Source: Branchiostoma lanceolatum (lineage: Eukaryota; Chordata; Leptocardii; Amphioxiformes; Branchiostomatidae). Taken from it: DNA of 64,000 nt. This document shows positions 23,501 through 38,500 of this stretch, piece by piece; position 1 is the stretch's first letter, and every line of letters starts with the position of its first letter. The notes below the pieces were generated by a model. The model did no database searches, was not told where the DNA came from, and worked only from the letters and a program-made list of their open reading frames with translations. A program made the translations under genes and the position numbers. The stretch spans positions 26,992,642 through 27,056,641 of the forward strand of contig NC_089722.1 in assembly GCF_035083965.1 (NCBI RefSeq), written 5' to 3'.

Positions 23501-26500
23501 TTACCTAGTTACAATAGCTAGATGTGGTAGCTTCATACAGGCCCCCATGAACAGGACTAAGTTTTCATGTCTCGTTTTCCTGAACATCGAAACCTGAAAG
23601 TGATAGTATAAAAATTGATAACACAGTTTTAATCATTTCCTTTTGATAATCAAAAACATTCATCAAAGGTCTGCTCTAACAAACATGCAAATTGGAAAAC
23701 TGGGACAAAGTGTGATCGACTCTTTGACATATTTTCTCACCTCAGTTTTGAAACTAGCAAGTTGTAGGTCATTATCTGTTTCGATGTTGAAGACTTTGAT
23801 TGCAACATCCCCGTGCCACTTTCCCCTTGAGCGGAACAAGATGAGAAATTTCAGTATTACTTTGAGTTACTGCTAAGGGAGCATGAGACTATTTTTTGTC
23901 TACAAAATGCATAAGAACTACAAGTTGAAATGTATAATTATTATTTTACACTAAATTTTCATCTGATTAAGTATACATTTAAAAGTATGGTTATAGCACA
24001 CATACATGTAAGGTGACTACAAACGTCGAACGAAAAGATGAACTTACTAATCCAAAAGGCATCATTGCAACAACAAGGCTAACTGCAGTTTTGTCATTCA
24101 TTGCTAGGAGGCGTCAATGCACAACTCACTTGAACACCCTGCCAAACCTCCCAGCTCCTATGAGATCCTGGATCTCCAGTTCTTCATATGGGATATCCCA
24201 CTCCGACAGCACACTGGACCTCTGCAAGTCAAGTCAGAGAAAACAAATCAGAATAACAGTTTTCACATTTTCCACCAAAAAAAGGGATATTTTTAAGAGT
24301 TGGCTTAGTCACATTTTTGTGCTATCTAAAAACCTTTGATATCAATGGGCAAACATGTATGAAGAATGGTACTGAACACACAGAAATGGTACTTAAAAGG
24401 TTACCTACTACTAGTATATACTACATGTTTGTATCATTTATGTTAGTACTTACTTTGGTGTTTTATGATAAACGCAAACATTCCATCTAAGTTAATGGGT
24501 TATAATTCTTTCTCACCGATTCCTTTATGCTGACATTTTCCCGACACATTTTAGATTCTTTATTTCAGTTCATGAAAATATCACTTCTCTACTGCCATTG
24601 AAAGCTACAAATGCTTCATACATTGCCATCCGTATACATCTTAAAATCATAAGATTTTACTCTGCCTGGCTCAAAGCTTTGTAATAGGACACTCTTTTTC
24701 TGTTCACACATATGGTAAAGTTGGGTTAGTGACTGTTCTACAGATTATCCTATCTCCATCGATTGACCTTTAACCCTTGTGAGTCTCAACCTATGACCTT
24801 TAGCCCTGTTAGTTGGGGTGTTACCTGGTGCCATCTCCAGTCGTTTCTTCGCGGAGGTTCCTGGGGGTCCTAAGGGCAGGTAGCAACATGCACAGGTGCC
24901 TTTTGAACTCAAATCAAGAGTCATGCAAATTTGTCACAGGTTTTGTAAAAGTGCTATGTACAGTTAGACAGGGTGCTTGGTTGTAGTGATTTTCAGGGAT
25001 AGAGGAAGCTTGTTTATGGTGATTTTAAGGTATACAGGGTGAGTTTTATTGGTATTTTAAGGTTATGATTGAATTATAGTATCAGATGAGCTATATTAAA
25101 TATTGATGCCTTGATTTGTGTTATACATGATGTTGTGGGAGGAACTAAGGTCTAAGGTGAGGTAAGATTTTGTGTTACAGTTGCTTCTAAGTGTATAAGT
25201 GTATGGGACAGAGTGCAAAATATCAAAGGAGTAAAACCTTTAATACATTTTTCTATATAAAAGACAGCTGTGATATCAATTTTTTGAATGCACAACTAAT
25301 TTAGATTATTTCAGTATTGTTAGCTGAGAAGTCAAAATCTAGGTGATATAGTTGGAGCACTTTTTGTACACATTGTGTTTTTCTACACATAATGTTGACC
25401 TTGTTATTTGATAACCACCTAGCTGAATGCAGAAGTACTGCAACTGTATGACGTGAACTATATTAGTACTACTAAATAGTAGTAGTGAGAGCCAAGTATA
25501 AGATGAATCATAGCAATGGTAAACACTACTGTACGTGCTGTTGTGTGAATTCCTCTAAATCACATGTAGAACAGATTAGTAAAGAATGTTGTTAATACAT
25601 CAGACCACACCAATTTTTCCCTGGCTCTTAGGAATTCTAATATAAAATGAGTTCAAGATGAAAACAGATGCCTAGGAGAAAATCTTGCACAAACTATGTG
25701 TTAAAACTGTATCAAGGTACAGAGCTCCCCTTCAGACTTTGTTTTCATGTTTAACTTTAGTTAACATTTCATGTAAGGATTATTCTTTAAAAATCCAAGG
25801 ACCAAAAGATTAAACTGGTGTGGCTTTAGAATGAAAATTACCTTGAAGTCCAGAGAGTATAGTAAGTGACTCAAGTGTTTCTGTGGTGAGTGCAGATTGT
25901 TGAAATAACAGAAAGAACAGAACACAAAGAGACAGAAGACACAAAAGAAGAAAGAATGTTTCATAAAAAAAGGAGAAATGTAACACTAACAACAAAGTAC
26001 ACAACAAGCCAAAATGCCTCAAACTCAAAGGATAACAACATGCAAGAAAACACCACCGTGACAATACATAAAAAGACTCATAACAATATATACTGTTGTT
26101 CTATTTTTTCTATAAAACACAAGCTATGTAATATTACTATTCGTAAATTCAAACACATGCTGAATCAGATCAATCATTTGACTTACACTGTTCTGACGAG
26201 TGGGCCAACTTCTTTCCATGGGGTCCACATCACTGTCTATAGAGTCCACCTGTTGTAGGGTCTTCAACGTATCGCTCTATGGAATACAAAGGGAAATAAA
26301 AGACACATACATGTGATTACCTAGTAGACTTTGTTTGTATAGCATAGCTGGTAAACTAATGTAAAGTGTAGCACATCAGTTTTGTACAGTTAGTACACAC
26401 TGCATAAGACCGGACTGTAAGGTTTGATCCACTTACATCAGAAAGGACCTCTACTCATATCTATAAGAGTGGTGGGTTCTTTAAACTTCAACATGCTCAA

Positions 26501-29500
26501 GTGTGGCACTCCTCACACACATCACCTCTGGCTTTACACACCATCTATAGAATGTCCCTAACCATAGCTACACGTCTAGGTCAAGTGAAAAAATAGGTGT
26601 AAAGTGCCTTTCCTAGGGTCACAACATCAGGGGATTGAAATCAGGGGATTGAAACCCAGAGACTTTACATTCTATTACTTGTCAACAACCCTAACACAAG
26701 GCCATCCTGTGTCATAAGCTGAACAATGCTACAATGACCTGTTGCTTCCACTTTAATAAAAGATGAAGAAAATGTTGACTTACGTCGGCTATTTCTGTCT
26801 TGTCACTACCCTGAGACTCTTCACTCTTCACGGTGTCTTCACTCTTCACTGTGTCTACTGTGTCAGTCCTAGGGGGAAGACAGAAGCAATCTTGAAAACA
26901 GTACACTACAATAGTGGTGCAAATGTTTTGTTCTACTCTTCTTGTTTTCTACACCTAGGAATTCAAGAAGGTTTGAGAAAACATTCAATCTAGTATATTA
27001 ATTACTTTGGCATAAACAAACCTATAGTATTTTGATGTGATACCATAGGGACTCCAACATGAAGTGAATAGTAGCTGAAGTGTTTTCAGACATCTAGAGA
27101 TCTTCTAACCCTCCCAAATAACCTCTATGAACATAGGGTGTATAGCTCACAGAAGAGAGTACCAGACAAATACATAAAACTTTGCTTGTATCTTTAAAAA
27201 CACATTGAACACTTGAGTTGGTACAGTTGTTATACTCACAGGTGTTTACAGTCTAAAATGATGTCTCCTCTTCCTTGACTGTCCACCTCAGAACCTGATA
27301 GACTTGATGTTACATCTGAAAGATTAGGGAGAAAAAAAAAAACATTTAACAAATATTCAAGGGTTAGGCAAAAAAACATCATGCAGTCAAAGTCTCCACT
27401 AAAAGCTCTCAGACAGTGTGTGCCAACTGCTGCAACAAAGAAAGAAGCAGGCAGCAATTTTACATTAAACCAAATCAATAAAACAATGCTTTGGGAATGC
27501 TGTTAGAAGAAGTTGCTGCAATGCTGACAAAATCTGCTAGGTGGCATTGTTAAACCACTACCTTACCTGGGAACCTGAAGGCCTGCCTGGTCATGGGAGA
27601 CGGCTGGGAGTCGCTGGAGGAAGGCTGGAAGGGACTGGAGGGTGTGGAGGAGGTTGTGGAGGAGGGGTTGGAGCTGGAGTCTCCATGGGGGAAAGGAGGA
27701 ACCTGCATCTGATCCTGTGGTGAACAGATGTTTCTGTCAGAAAAATATCTCAAATATCTTTTTATCTTATCATTTTGAGTATTTTCTTAAACCTTCTCCC
27801 TGCTGCCTATAACCGTGTAATCAATACAAGTTAAGTTCCAAATGGCTACTTCAGTAAGGAGAAGGTAAAACAAATGGACTTTAAAACCTGTAGGTACTAA
27901 AAATCTACGTTTTTACTGACCCTGACTTTCTCCTTATGACTCCATGTCCTGTACTTGTAGTCAGCAGCGTTGTGTGTCCAGGCTCCGATGGACCCAACCT
28001 GGTCGACTGTCTGGTTCTGGTTCACTCTCAGCTCGGCGCAGGACGGCTCTGACGACGTCCGGTGGACTTTGTTAGGGTGGATGTCTGTATTTAAATCAGG
28101 ACTGTGCCCTAATGAAAAAAAGTTACATGTATAAGTATAGGCTGACAATGTGTTAGCTAAGCTTTTTGTTCCAGCAAAAACAATGCCTCCGCCACTGAGG
28201 CATCGCCAAAAATGAATCAACGACAACTCACAACTGAATCAACGACAGAAATGAAAATGGCAAGAAACTGGGAGGAAAGGAATTTTTCGGGAAAAGTTAT
28301 GACTGAAAAAGGAAGAATTCACAAATCATTTCAACCAAACAATACAACTCAGAATCTCACAAATCAATTCAACATAATGATTTGCCAATCAAATGAAATG
28401 TGAAACGAGTGTTAGTACATGCACGGCAAGAAAAGGTTAAAAGGAAAGAAAAGGCACAAAAGAAGCAGATACCTGTAGTTGGTATGGGCTTTCTTTCTAA
28501 CTTAGGAGAGTTTGTTGTCCCAGCTGAGGAGGTGAAAGTACATGTACAAGTGAGGCTGAGAATATCAGAGTGCTAGGCAGTGGAAGTGTCACTAAGACAA
28601 TGTAGGGCTTTAAATACATTTTTTTCTTTTACCTGCAGAAGTTTTCTTGCAAACTTATTGTAACAGTTACAAAATTTCCCTGAAAGAAACCGAGAGCACT
28701 AGAAATGTGAGGAAACAAGAAAATAGAGGTGCAAAATTATCAAGAAAAGTGCATGGTTGTGTACATCACAAACTACTTTGATGAAACAATATGTTAATGA
28801 AGTGATGCTGCTGCTTGATTGGTCTGATCCTGGCCAATTAGATTCTTGATTGGCATGTGTATAGCCAATCACAGACTTGTTACAAGAATCTTTTTAACTA
28901 AGGTCTGGATAGCAGAGACTTGATTAGATTGACCCACCCCTAACCTGACCATACCGTACCTTGTAAGGTATCGCGGAAGACTTTCTCTAGATCAGGGGGA
29001 AGACCACAGGAGGGCGGCGCTCTCTGGGCACACTTGTGATGACACTTGACCCTAAAAAGAACAAAAAATTAAAAAATCACATCTCATGTACATGTAGCAA
29101 GCAAGTTTTTTTTCCACAAAACCGCAACTGTTAATCATTGGTAGTTAATTATCTATAATTGTTAAGGGTAGTCCATTCAGTTTGAAAAAACCTATTTCCA
29201 AATTTCAACAATCTATTTACTGTCTGCACCAACAGAACATTTCTTATTCTTTTCTCCTTTATCAATTTTTTTCCAGTCCTCCTTCCTCTATAAATTACTA
29301 TCTTTCCTGTCAGAGAACTGTTTTACTAGCAATTTGTTAAACTGGATGCAAGCTATCATCAAACATCTTATTTGATAAGATTTGCTCAATATATCAACCG
29401 TAAATGAATACAAAGCTTCGTAATTGTATTCATTTCTTCATCTCCAAGCAGATGTTGGGATAGACAATCATGAAGTTTTCTGACCAGTCGCTTTTCTGAC

Positions 29501-32500
29501 GGAAAACAATTTTCTACCCCAACATCTGCTTGGAGACTATGTAGATGTGATAATACAATGTTAAACTTTCTTCCAACACTAATGTATTTATGGATCAAAT
29601 TTACTTAGTGTTGGAAGAAAGGTAAGCATTTCCTTATGATTACTACCAACACAGATGAGCTTCCATGATAATATGTAGATGTGAGTGAGTTGAAGAAACA
29701 GACACGTACTTGCAGTCCTTACACTTGACACCTTTGAACATGATGGCTTTATTGCAGTAGAAACAGGTCTGAGTCATCCAGAACTGGTTCTTCACCCATC
29801 TGCAATTGGAACAGAAACCATTTAGTTAATGTGTGTCTGTCAAAACATGAAAGTACCACAATGATATCATCAAGCCAAAAAAAGGAATGTACATCTTAAA
29901 TAGTATTACATACATTAAATGTGAAGAAATTATAACTGAGAGGTTTATCTTACAGTCAAACCTGTACAAGTGACTTGCATAAGGATCACCTCAGTATTTT
30001 GGGCACTTTTTTGGGGTCCTTAGATCATTTTTCCTATTGACCCAAGCAGTAAGAATCCTGTGTATAGTGACCACATGTCTACTGTGAATATTTTCTTGGG
30101 GGTACATGTAGGATTGACTGTAGCATCTAATACTTTAACCTTCTCCCTGCTGCCTAAGTCTGTAACCAATAGGGAATCGGGTGTCAAACGACTACTTCAG
30201 TGTGCAAAAGGTTAAGCAGTGACCTTCATAACTAGGATATTCAGTTCCAGTAGTATACAGTAAGTGTAAGAGAGATGACAGCAGTACTAAGTGACTGACA
30301 GTACCTGTGGTTGATGGAGTGCCCCATGCTCCTGCCCACTCTGGCACCTGGCGATCGAGGTGGCATCACTGGAAGTGTAGCTGAAACAAAACAACAATGC
30401 TTTAGAATACTAAAAAAGCATGACTAATGCCCTTTGAATGATGACAATGTAGGAAACCTACAAAAACAAGCTGTTAGGGGGCACAAAACTACACCACTTC
30501 TTCCTTACATCAACAGCTATCTGCCACCAAAAATCAAGACCACAGCATGTCCAGGAAAAAAGAAAACAGCAAATACTGCTGCAGTACCAAAATTGATCAC
30601 CAGGAGGCTCAAAATTGACCTGCACTTGCACTGCATCCACAAACCAAATATAATCGCAAGAGGTATCGCAATACCTTTATTTTCATGGAGGTGATGTATA
30701 TCAGTTCCCTACCTGATCTACTGGTGTAGTCCTCAGCAGTGGGGTTGTTCCAGTAGGGCCCAGGGGAAGAGCTCCTGACGGGTGAGGTGAGGGGGGAAGA
30801 GTGTCTGGTGTTCAGGCGGTTCTCAGACTCTGACACGCCCTTAGAATTCTGTAAGCCGGTCTCCCAGCTGCCTCCCATGCTGTCTTGGATCTTCAGGTTA
30901 CTTGGTTTGGATTTCCCTCTCCTGTGAAGTACAAAAGAAGTCATGACAATCCACCCATCCTTTCCTGAGTTATCCTCTTCCAAAGTTTCTGACACAAACA
31001 CCCCTGAAGTAAAAAAAATGAGTTGCTAGGGGACACACTCTAATTTTCCGGCCTCAAATGCTACCTGCCACCACAAAATCAAGACCAATCCATGACCAGA
31101 ACAGAAAATGTAATAACTAGATGTTCTATTGCACTACCAAAGAAGCCCACTAGGAGGCCCACAAATGACAGACATCTTCAGGATGGCAAGACCTACCCAT
31201 ATACTAAATATCATCACAGGCCACCCAAGTAAACCCTTGTTCGTATACATATGCTATTATATCAGTATATACACACACAGCTATGAAAAATAATACCTCC
31301 TTCATGCAAGTAACTTACTTTTGCTACAAGCATCAAATCCCCAATTTTCCCATCACAACTGTTAAACAATATTTGCAAGATCATAATAAACATCAGCAAA
31401 CTTTGCTATCAAATTTAAAAGATTCAAATGTTTCGATTGCATTTGACATTGTAGATAAGCCACAATTGTTTGTTTTCAAAATCCAGTCAAAATCACTTCG
31501 AAAGCCTTCAACACTTACTTGGGCAGGGTTCCTCCCACAAGTACGTTATAGTCTTCTATCTTGTTTGTGGTTCTGTGAGTTAACTGTGCTTCGTGAGATC
31601 TACTTCTGGTCAGGGGGTTCAGCTGGTACTCTGGCAGCTGTAGATTACTCTTGGAGGGAGGGGGGGTGCCTGGGGTCTTCATCTTTCCCTTCTGGATCAC
31701 CCTCAGCGGTGGGGTTGCGGGCGGGGTCGGCCGTCGGGTTAAAATCGTTGGCGTGGACGGCGGGGTCATTCCCGCGTTCGTCAAAAACGACGGCGAGAGA
31801 GGAAATTCCTCGTCGTCCTCTGATATATAAGTCTCGGAGTCCCCAGTACTGGGGTATAGGGTACGGTCGCGGGTGTCGGACGCGCGTCGGTCCGGGGTGC
31901 GTAGAGTCGGTGTTTGCGGCGGATCGCGGTCGCCGAAGTCGGCAGGCATGGAGGACGTGGATGTCCGTTTAGGTGGTGTGTTCGGACTGCCGCTGAAGCC
32001 ACCGGCCCAAGACTCCCAGTACAGGTCTGTTGTAGAATCCCCCTTGCACTGGAGTTCTGTGAATGGGACAGTCAGCATGTATGTGTAGATGTAATTAACA
32101 ACTCTAATCGGCAATTAAATTCACTGTTTTTCTAACGTCTGCATAACACACTTAATTTTCAATATATGGTAGTCTCTTAAAGATATTCAATTTAGAAAAA
32201 AAGATTTGAAAAAAAACTCTCCTAAATTTGACCTTATTTTCACTGAATAAAGTGTGCTAAAAATTCAAACAAAGCTCCTCTAAATATTTTCTTTTTTTGT
32301 CACAAACAGAAACATGTACATGCATAGCAAATATTTGAAAACCTTATCAAAATGAACATCGATATCTTTATTCACATGAAAAAAGTTCTGCTGAGGTGCC
32401 ATGCCATCTACATGTAAGTCAATTTTGCAAACAGCGTAAACTCTTGAAGTCCACTCTAGAAGATATTGTAAATCCATTTAAATTCATGGCTGAAGAGTTT

Positions 32501-35500
32501 CCTAACAACAGCAGTAACACTATTAAAGACAGAACAAACATTTGCAGATGGAAACATGAAAATGTAGTGAATATTTCAAGATTTATGGAAGCACATGACC
32601 CCGACTGACCTGTGAAGGTTCTGAGATGATTGACAGCTGACAGGAGCCTGATGGTCTCCCCTTCCTCTGCTCCATAGTAACTCATCAGTGACACTATCTC
32701 CACCTTGGTCATCTTCAGCAGATCTTCCAATGAGATCTTCTTATTTTCAATGCCCTGCGGAAAACACAAGTATCTGTTGGTTGAAAGGTTTCCACCAGGT
32801 TTGACTACCTTCAAAACTAATACTGTTATTCTTGTTTCTTTACTGTATAGTGTAACTTTATGTTCACTGTTTTCAAGGTCACCACTGCACTGTGAAAAAA
32901 CCTATTGTTATTATTTACGATTCCTTCATACATTCGTTCTGTTAATCACTTGCTGCCACTGTGAAGTTACAATTTGGTAAAAATGTCCATATTTCTTACA
33001 CCATGAAATTTTACTACCGTGAAGATAAAACAAATTGAAGTATACAAATCTGAGCAGTATTTCTAATACAACAACATATTGATATCAGTTTTGCATATTC
33101 GGTAGAACATTAACTGTTTAAGTTAAACACACCACGTACCCTTATTGCCACAGGTTGTATGTCGACGACTTCCAGCCACTGTTTGACAGACGGGTATCTC
33201 TGTAACTCGCTGGTTCTCTGCTCCTCCGGAACCTTGTTCTTCGCCTGCAGCTGTTTGCTGAACAGCTTCACTAACTTTCCCTGCAGGGGGTGAAAAGAAC
33301 AATTAGTTGAGTTCAACAATCTCATACCTTCGTCAAATGATGTTACCCTTTACAATTGACATACTATAAAAGTTTCTTATTGTTTATGCAAATTAGGTCC
33401 TCATTTGCCATTCAAATACATACCAAAACCATAAATTGCTCAAAGTATCAAAAGTCTTGTATCTATGCAAAGAAGGCTAAGGCCACGCCATTTTAATTTC
33501 TTGGTTAATGGAGTTTTTAAAAAAAATGCTAGATTGGAAAATCAACAGGAAAACAGAATCTCAGAGGAAAGTTTGCACTTTGATACACACAATTTCAGGG
33601 AGTGAACAGGGTCAGGTGCAAGTTTTCACCCAAGCTTTCTGTTTTCATGATTTTTTTTGTTGCTAAGATTTTTAAAAAATCCGTAACCAAGAAATTAAAT
33701 TGGTGTGGCCTAAGGGTAACATTTCCTCTTTAATGATGCAAGTGAGGCTCTCATTAGCATGATTTATGTCTAATGTTGTTTACCTTAACTCATCAACTTC
33801 CAAATGCCGGATGAAATTCCTGTCATTTACATGTTACCACTATGAAATTATTGTATTTTTTCCTTGATTATGCAAGGATTTCATTATCCTTCCGCACTGT
33901 GATCTGTCCATGATATGAATCATACAGATATTTGTTTGCTGTATATTGCTGTGTCTAATTCCAAGTGACTGTGAAAACCACAAACTTGCTGTGAATACTT
34001 CAAGATTTATATGAATAGTTTGCAACACGATGTTCAACATGTTTAACATTCTAATGACATTGTGTTAATTTTCTAAAGCGAAATTCTCTGATCTGTAACG
34101 GCAAAGCCACAGGAATTCAAACCGTTTTGCACACATTTTGCATCCAACTGGGGAAAAATCTATAGGACACATGATTACAGATAGAGATATCCAATTTGTA
34201 ATCTACCATTTGTTTACAAAATTGATTTCAAAGTCAAACATGCTATACTTGTCACTTTCACTAGCTTCAGCTAACATATAGGTACCTTCAGAGTTTACCC
34301 CTAAAATCAATCAAATACCACACATATACATTGTATGTACGACCAAAAACTAGCATCAATCATAATAATAGCTACACATGGATAGTGAGTGTGTGCGGGG
34401 TTATAAAAAACATGTTTCGTGACATTCTGTGCATTAGTCAAGCCAGAGTACACAGACAATCCAATTCCAACTGTCTTTTCAATATGCAGGTCTGTCTTCA
34501 ACACCCAAGTCTGACTCTAAAAATACACTGAGTGCTCCGCCTTTTGCCTACATAAAAATTAAAGACAGTAACACAGCAAATACGAGTTCTATTTTGAGCA
34601 GACACTTCTATTTTAGAGTCTGGAGTTATGTGGAGGGATGAAGTTCACGAGTCATGTGGGATCATCAGCCTTGTTTAGAACTGACGGCACAGTCTTTGCA
34701 TGGGGAATTATCTTTCCAAAAATAACGGCAAGATGCTACAATACAGTCTCTAAAAATACACGGCTGTCTTGGCTAAAGTAACTTTAAGTGTCTTCAGGAG
34801 ATAGATTGTTTTTGTGAGTAGAAGAAAAGAATGATCGCAATCTAAATGTATAATACAGACTCTTGCATGAATTGATTTTCATGTAAAACATGAAGAAATT
34901 TTAACACGGGGCTGGAAAAATAACCTGCATTTGCAAATTAGTGCAGGTAAACTTGGAGCTGTGCAGGTATTTCTGAAGTCTAAATGCACAAGTACCTGCA
35001 CATGATCCATGATAAAACCAGGCTACCACACTAGAATACAAATGTATGGTCATGTAAAGCCAGTTGTAGCCCTAAAAATTTCCCTAAATTTTTCATTATA
35101 GTACATAATTTCTTTTGAAAGCAACAGATTATATAATAAAAGATTCAAAATGATATACATGAAAATTTGCACTACCAGGAAAATCTTCGAAACAAGGACT
35201 AAAGTAGAGCCTGGTGTATTTGTCTAGCACAGGTAATTTTGAATGTAATTTTGCAAAAAGAAGTATCCCAAAAATTGTATTTTAAGCTCTTAGCCTGAGT
35301 AACAAACTGTATCAAACTCTATTTACAATTCCAAATGAGAAATCTCAACACGAATCCCAAAAATATTAACCATCAATATTGAAAATAGACTATGTACAGT
35401 TTACATTAGAGGAACCTCATATATCTTTTGTACACTAAATAAAGATACAACTGTGTTAATCTTATAAAAACTGACAGAACTACATTTATACATTCAAGGT

Positions 35501-38500
35501 CAACATTCACCCCTGGACTTGGGGAACAAGTTTTACACATAACCAAGCGATTTACTCAAGGCATACATTCACTGTTTGGAGTGCGTTTCTTGACGTCCAA
35601 TTCTAATTCAAAACACACTTTCAGGACAGCTGAAACGCTGGAGCAACAAGTGTTTGACGTCAGGGCCTGGTATTTTTGGCTATAGCAACAAGACGCGATT
35701 ATGTACAATAGCTCCAAAACACAGACTGCTAACAAGTGCATTTGCCAACGTGTCACACTCCTAGATGTGTGATGAGTCGAGTGCAAAAATAGAACATATT
35801 ATTTCATGTGATAGAAAACTACAACAAGCATTGAGCGAACAGTATCTATAAAATCAGATATCTAGATTATTGCTCAAATTTGATCTGGTATTCTATTGTC
35901 TATTTGTTGGACTTAGAAGAAAAAATAAACGCAGATTTGTTAATGATCACATTTCCCTCCTAGCAATGGCTAATACAAAAATGAGTAAATTAATAAAAAT
36001 ACCTGTGTCATAAATACAATAATACCATAGGGTTACTCTCATCTCCCAAATAAACATACCCCCCGGAATAAACATACCCCCCGGACAAATCTTCAAAATC
36101 TAATAAACGTACCCCCCGGAATAAACATACCCCCTGGAAAATGACCAAATTGACACATAAACGGTGTCCATGCTAGTGATGCTACTAATCTGTCCTCGGG
36201 AAAGGAGATGATAAGCAGGTAGGTTCTTACTATTCCTTTATGCCTGATTTACTTATTGAGATTTACCACATTTGTGGAAAGATTGACATAACAGGTGACT
36301 ATCACGTTTTCAAGATGTCAAGCCAGACCAGACTGTAAGGTTTGATACACTCACACTGGGAAGGACCCCTACTCTTTGTAACACTTAAATGTATAGTATG
36401 ATGCAAAATTTTTGGAAAAATAGGGCATAGGTTCCCCGCTATGACCCCTAACCGGGGGTCAACGGTGCTTTCAATTTTCAACAAGTGAAAATGTACATGA
36501 TACATGCATTTTCTACTTGGAAATTGAAGCAAGTGATCAAGGAAAATTGTATAAAGTGACATCATCAAACACAAGTACATGTAGTCGCCAAACTTCTCAG
36601 TTCACTTCACACCTTCGGAGTCTACTCTTTTTACAGATATGTATCAACGTCTAGAAAATTACTGAATATATGCTCAGTGAAAGTATTACTTATTTGTAAA
36701 AGCCATACAGAAAAGGAGGAACTTGCCATTTATCGTGTCATGCATTGCATATAGAACAAAATAACATTATAATATTGTTAAGGATATTATCATATATTGT
36801 CCTTGGTTCAGTGTTGTTGCTATCCAAATAATTTCAAATCCAAAAATTACCCTTGTATGTAGAAAAAAACTTTCATTTTGAGAGACTAAATTGTCAACAA
36901 ATTTGTCAATTAGATACCTCAGGCCTGTACAATGTGGCAACATGGAGGTTTGGTGGCAACAAACCACAGGGTTCTCATGTTACACATCAAAGGGCCTGTG
37001 AAAGGGTGAGCCAGACAGTAACCATGGTAGCGGCACCAACACAGTAAGGGGCGGGGCTTACACCCAAAATTCTTGGAAAGCCTGGGCACTCTCTCTGTAG
37101 AGGAGTGATCTTTTTAAAAGTATTTTTATGAGATAATAACAGTGACTAGATTGCAATCTAATTTTGTGTATAGACTTTACTATGGAACATTATTTTTCTT
37201 AAATTGTCATGCACATTTCTGACTGAGGCAAAGGAGTTTTATTTATAGATCAAAAAAAGTTGTTTCCCCTTCTTCGAGGTGAGCTCTTCCATGCATGAGA
37301 AACATTCCCACAGACTATCACTGCCATGCGTCTTTACTGTGGCGATTTTCGAAGGACTAAATGTACATGTTTGTGGTAGGATTGAAATGTTCTAGTATAT
37401 TTTTAAAGTGATTATACAGTTTCTAATGCTAAGACACATTTTTTACAAGGTGTTGTTTTTAGCTTTTCAAAGTTTTTGGGAAAGGCTGTATTTTAACCTC
37501 CTTGATCTCACGTGAGTAATCTTACATGTGTACTTGAAACACTGTGCGCCGCTGGCATATACATGTAATTTCTTTTCTGATCAGCGTGTTTGGTTTACGA
37601 TCTAAACAGAGACTGTCAAAGTTGTTTATATGAAAAATACATTTCAAAACTTCAGTGTGCCGTCTTATTTTCTCCTAATAACAACGTTACTTTGTAGCGA
37701 GATCGACGGAAATGTTAGTACCGTCAGGGTTTCACAAATGTCGGGTCATTGTATCAGCGGGGAAATCCACGTCATTTGGTCGAAAAATAGCGATTTAGGA
37801 GCAAAAATATCGGGAATACATGGGAAAAAAACAAAACTTTCGACATAAGGGGGATCTCTGGTAAGCAAAGCCCCGATGGATTTTCAAAAAAAACAATAAA
37901 CGTACCGTCCAAAATAAGAACGTACTGGGTGGATTTTGAGGCTGAAAAAAATAAACGTACCGGTACGTTTATTTGGGAGATGAGAGTACTTTCATACTGT
38001 ATGATACCTGTAAATAATTGCTTTATAATGGTTAAAATATCAATAATGGAACGGTAAACCTTGGATCAAAATCTTAAAATTGAAAAGTTTACATCCAGGT
38101 ATCACTACATGAATCAGCTCATTATGGAATTATGAATGAATATAATGTCCTCATCTAATTGGAAATATAATATCAATAGTAACATATAAAAACTGTTGTG
38201 TAATATTCAAATTAAAGCATGAACAAAATAGAGAAGTTCAGTAGAAGAAATGATAATGAACAAAGATAACATTCAACATCATGCATCATTATTCTTTACA
38301 CCTTTTGTACTAGATTGTAAAATATTGATGTAATTATCATAAATCAAATGAAGAAAGGAAAAGATTTTCAGAAGCTTAAAAATCACACCAACATTTATCA
38401 TCCAATCCTTTCATTTTCTGAGAATTTCCATCAATAAATTTATCAGTAAATATAAGACATGGTACCAGCTAGGGGTAAAATAAATAATGATTTCTGTGCA

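Noticed and set aside
31283-31972. 229-codon plus-strand open frame
   Set aside because: It lies antisense to KSR exon 4, whose minus-strand frame has KSR motifs and proper splice sites. The right half is a shadow of the proline-rich coding sequence.
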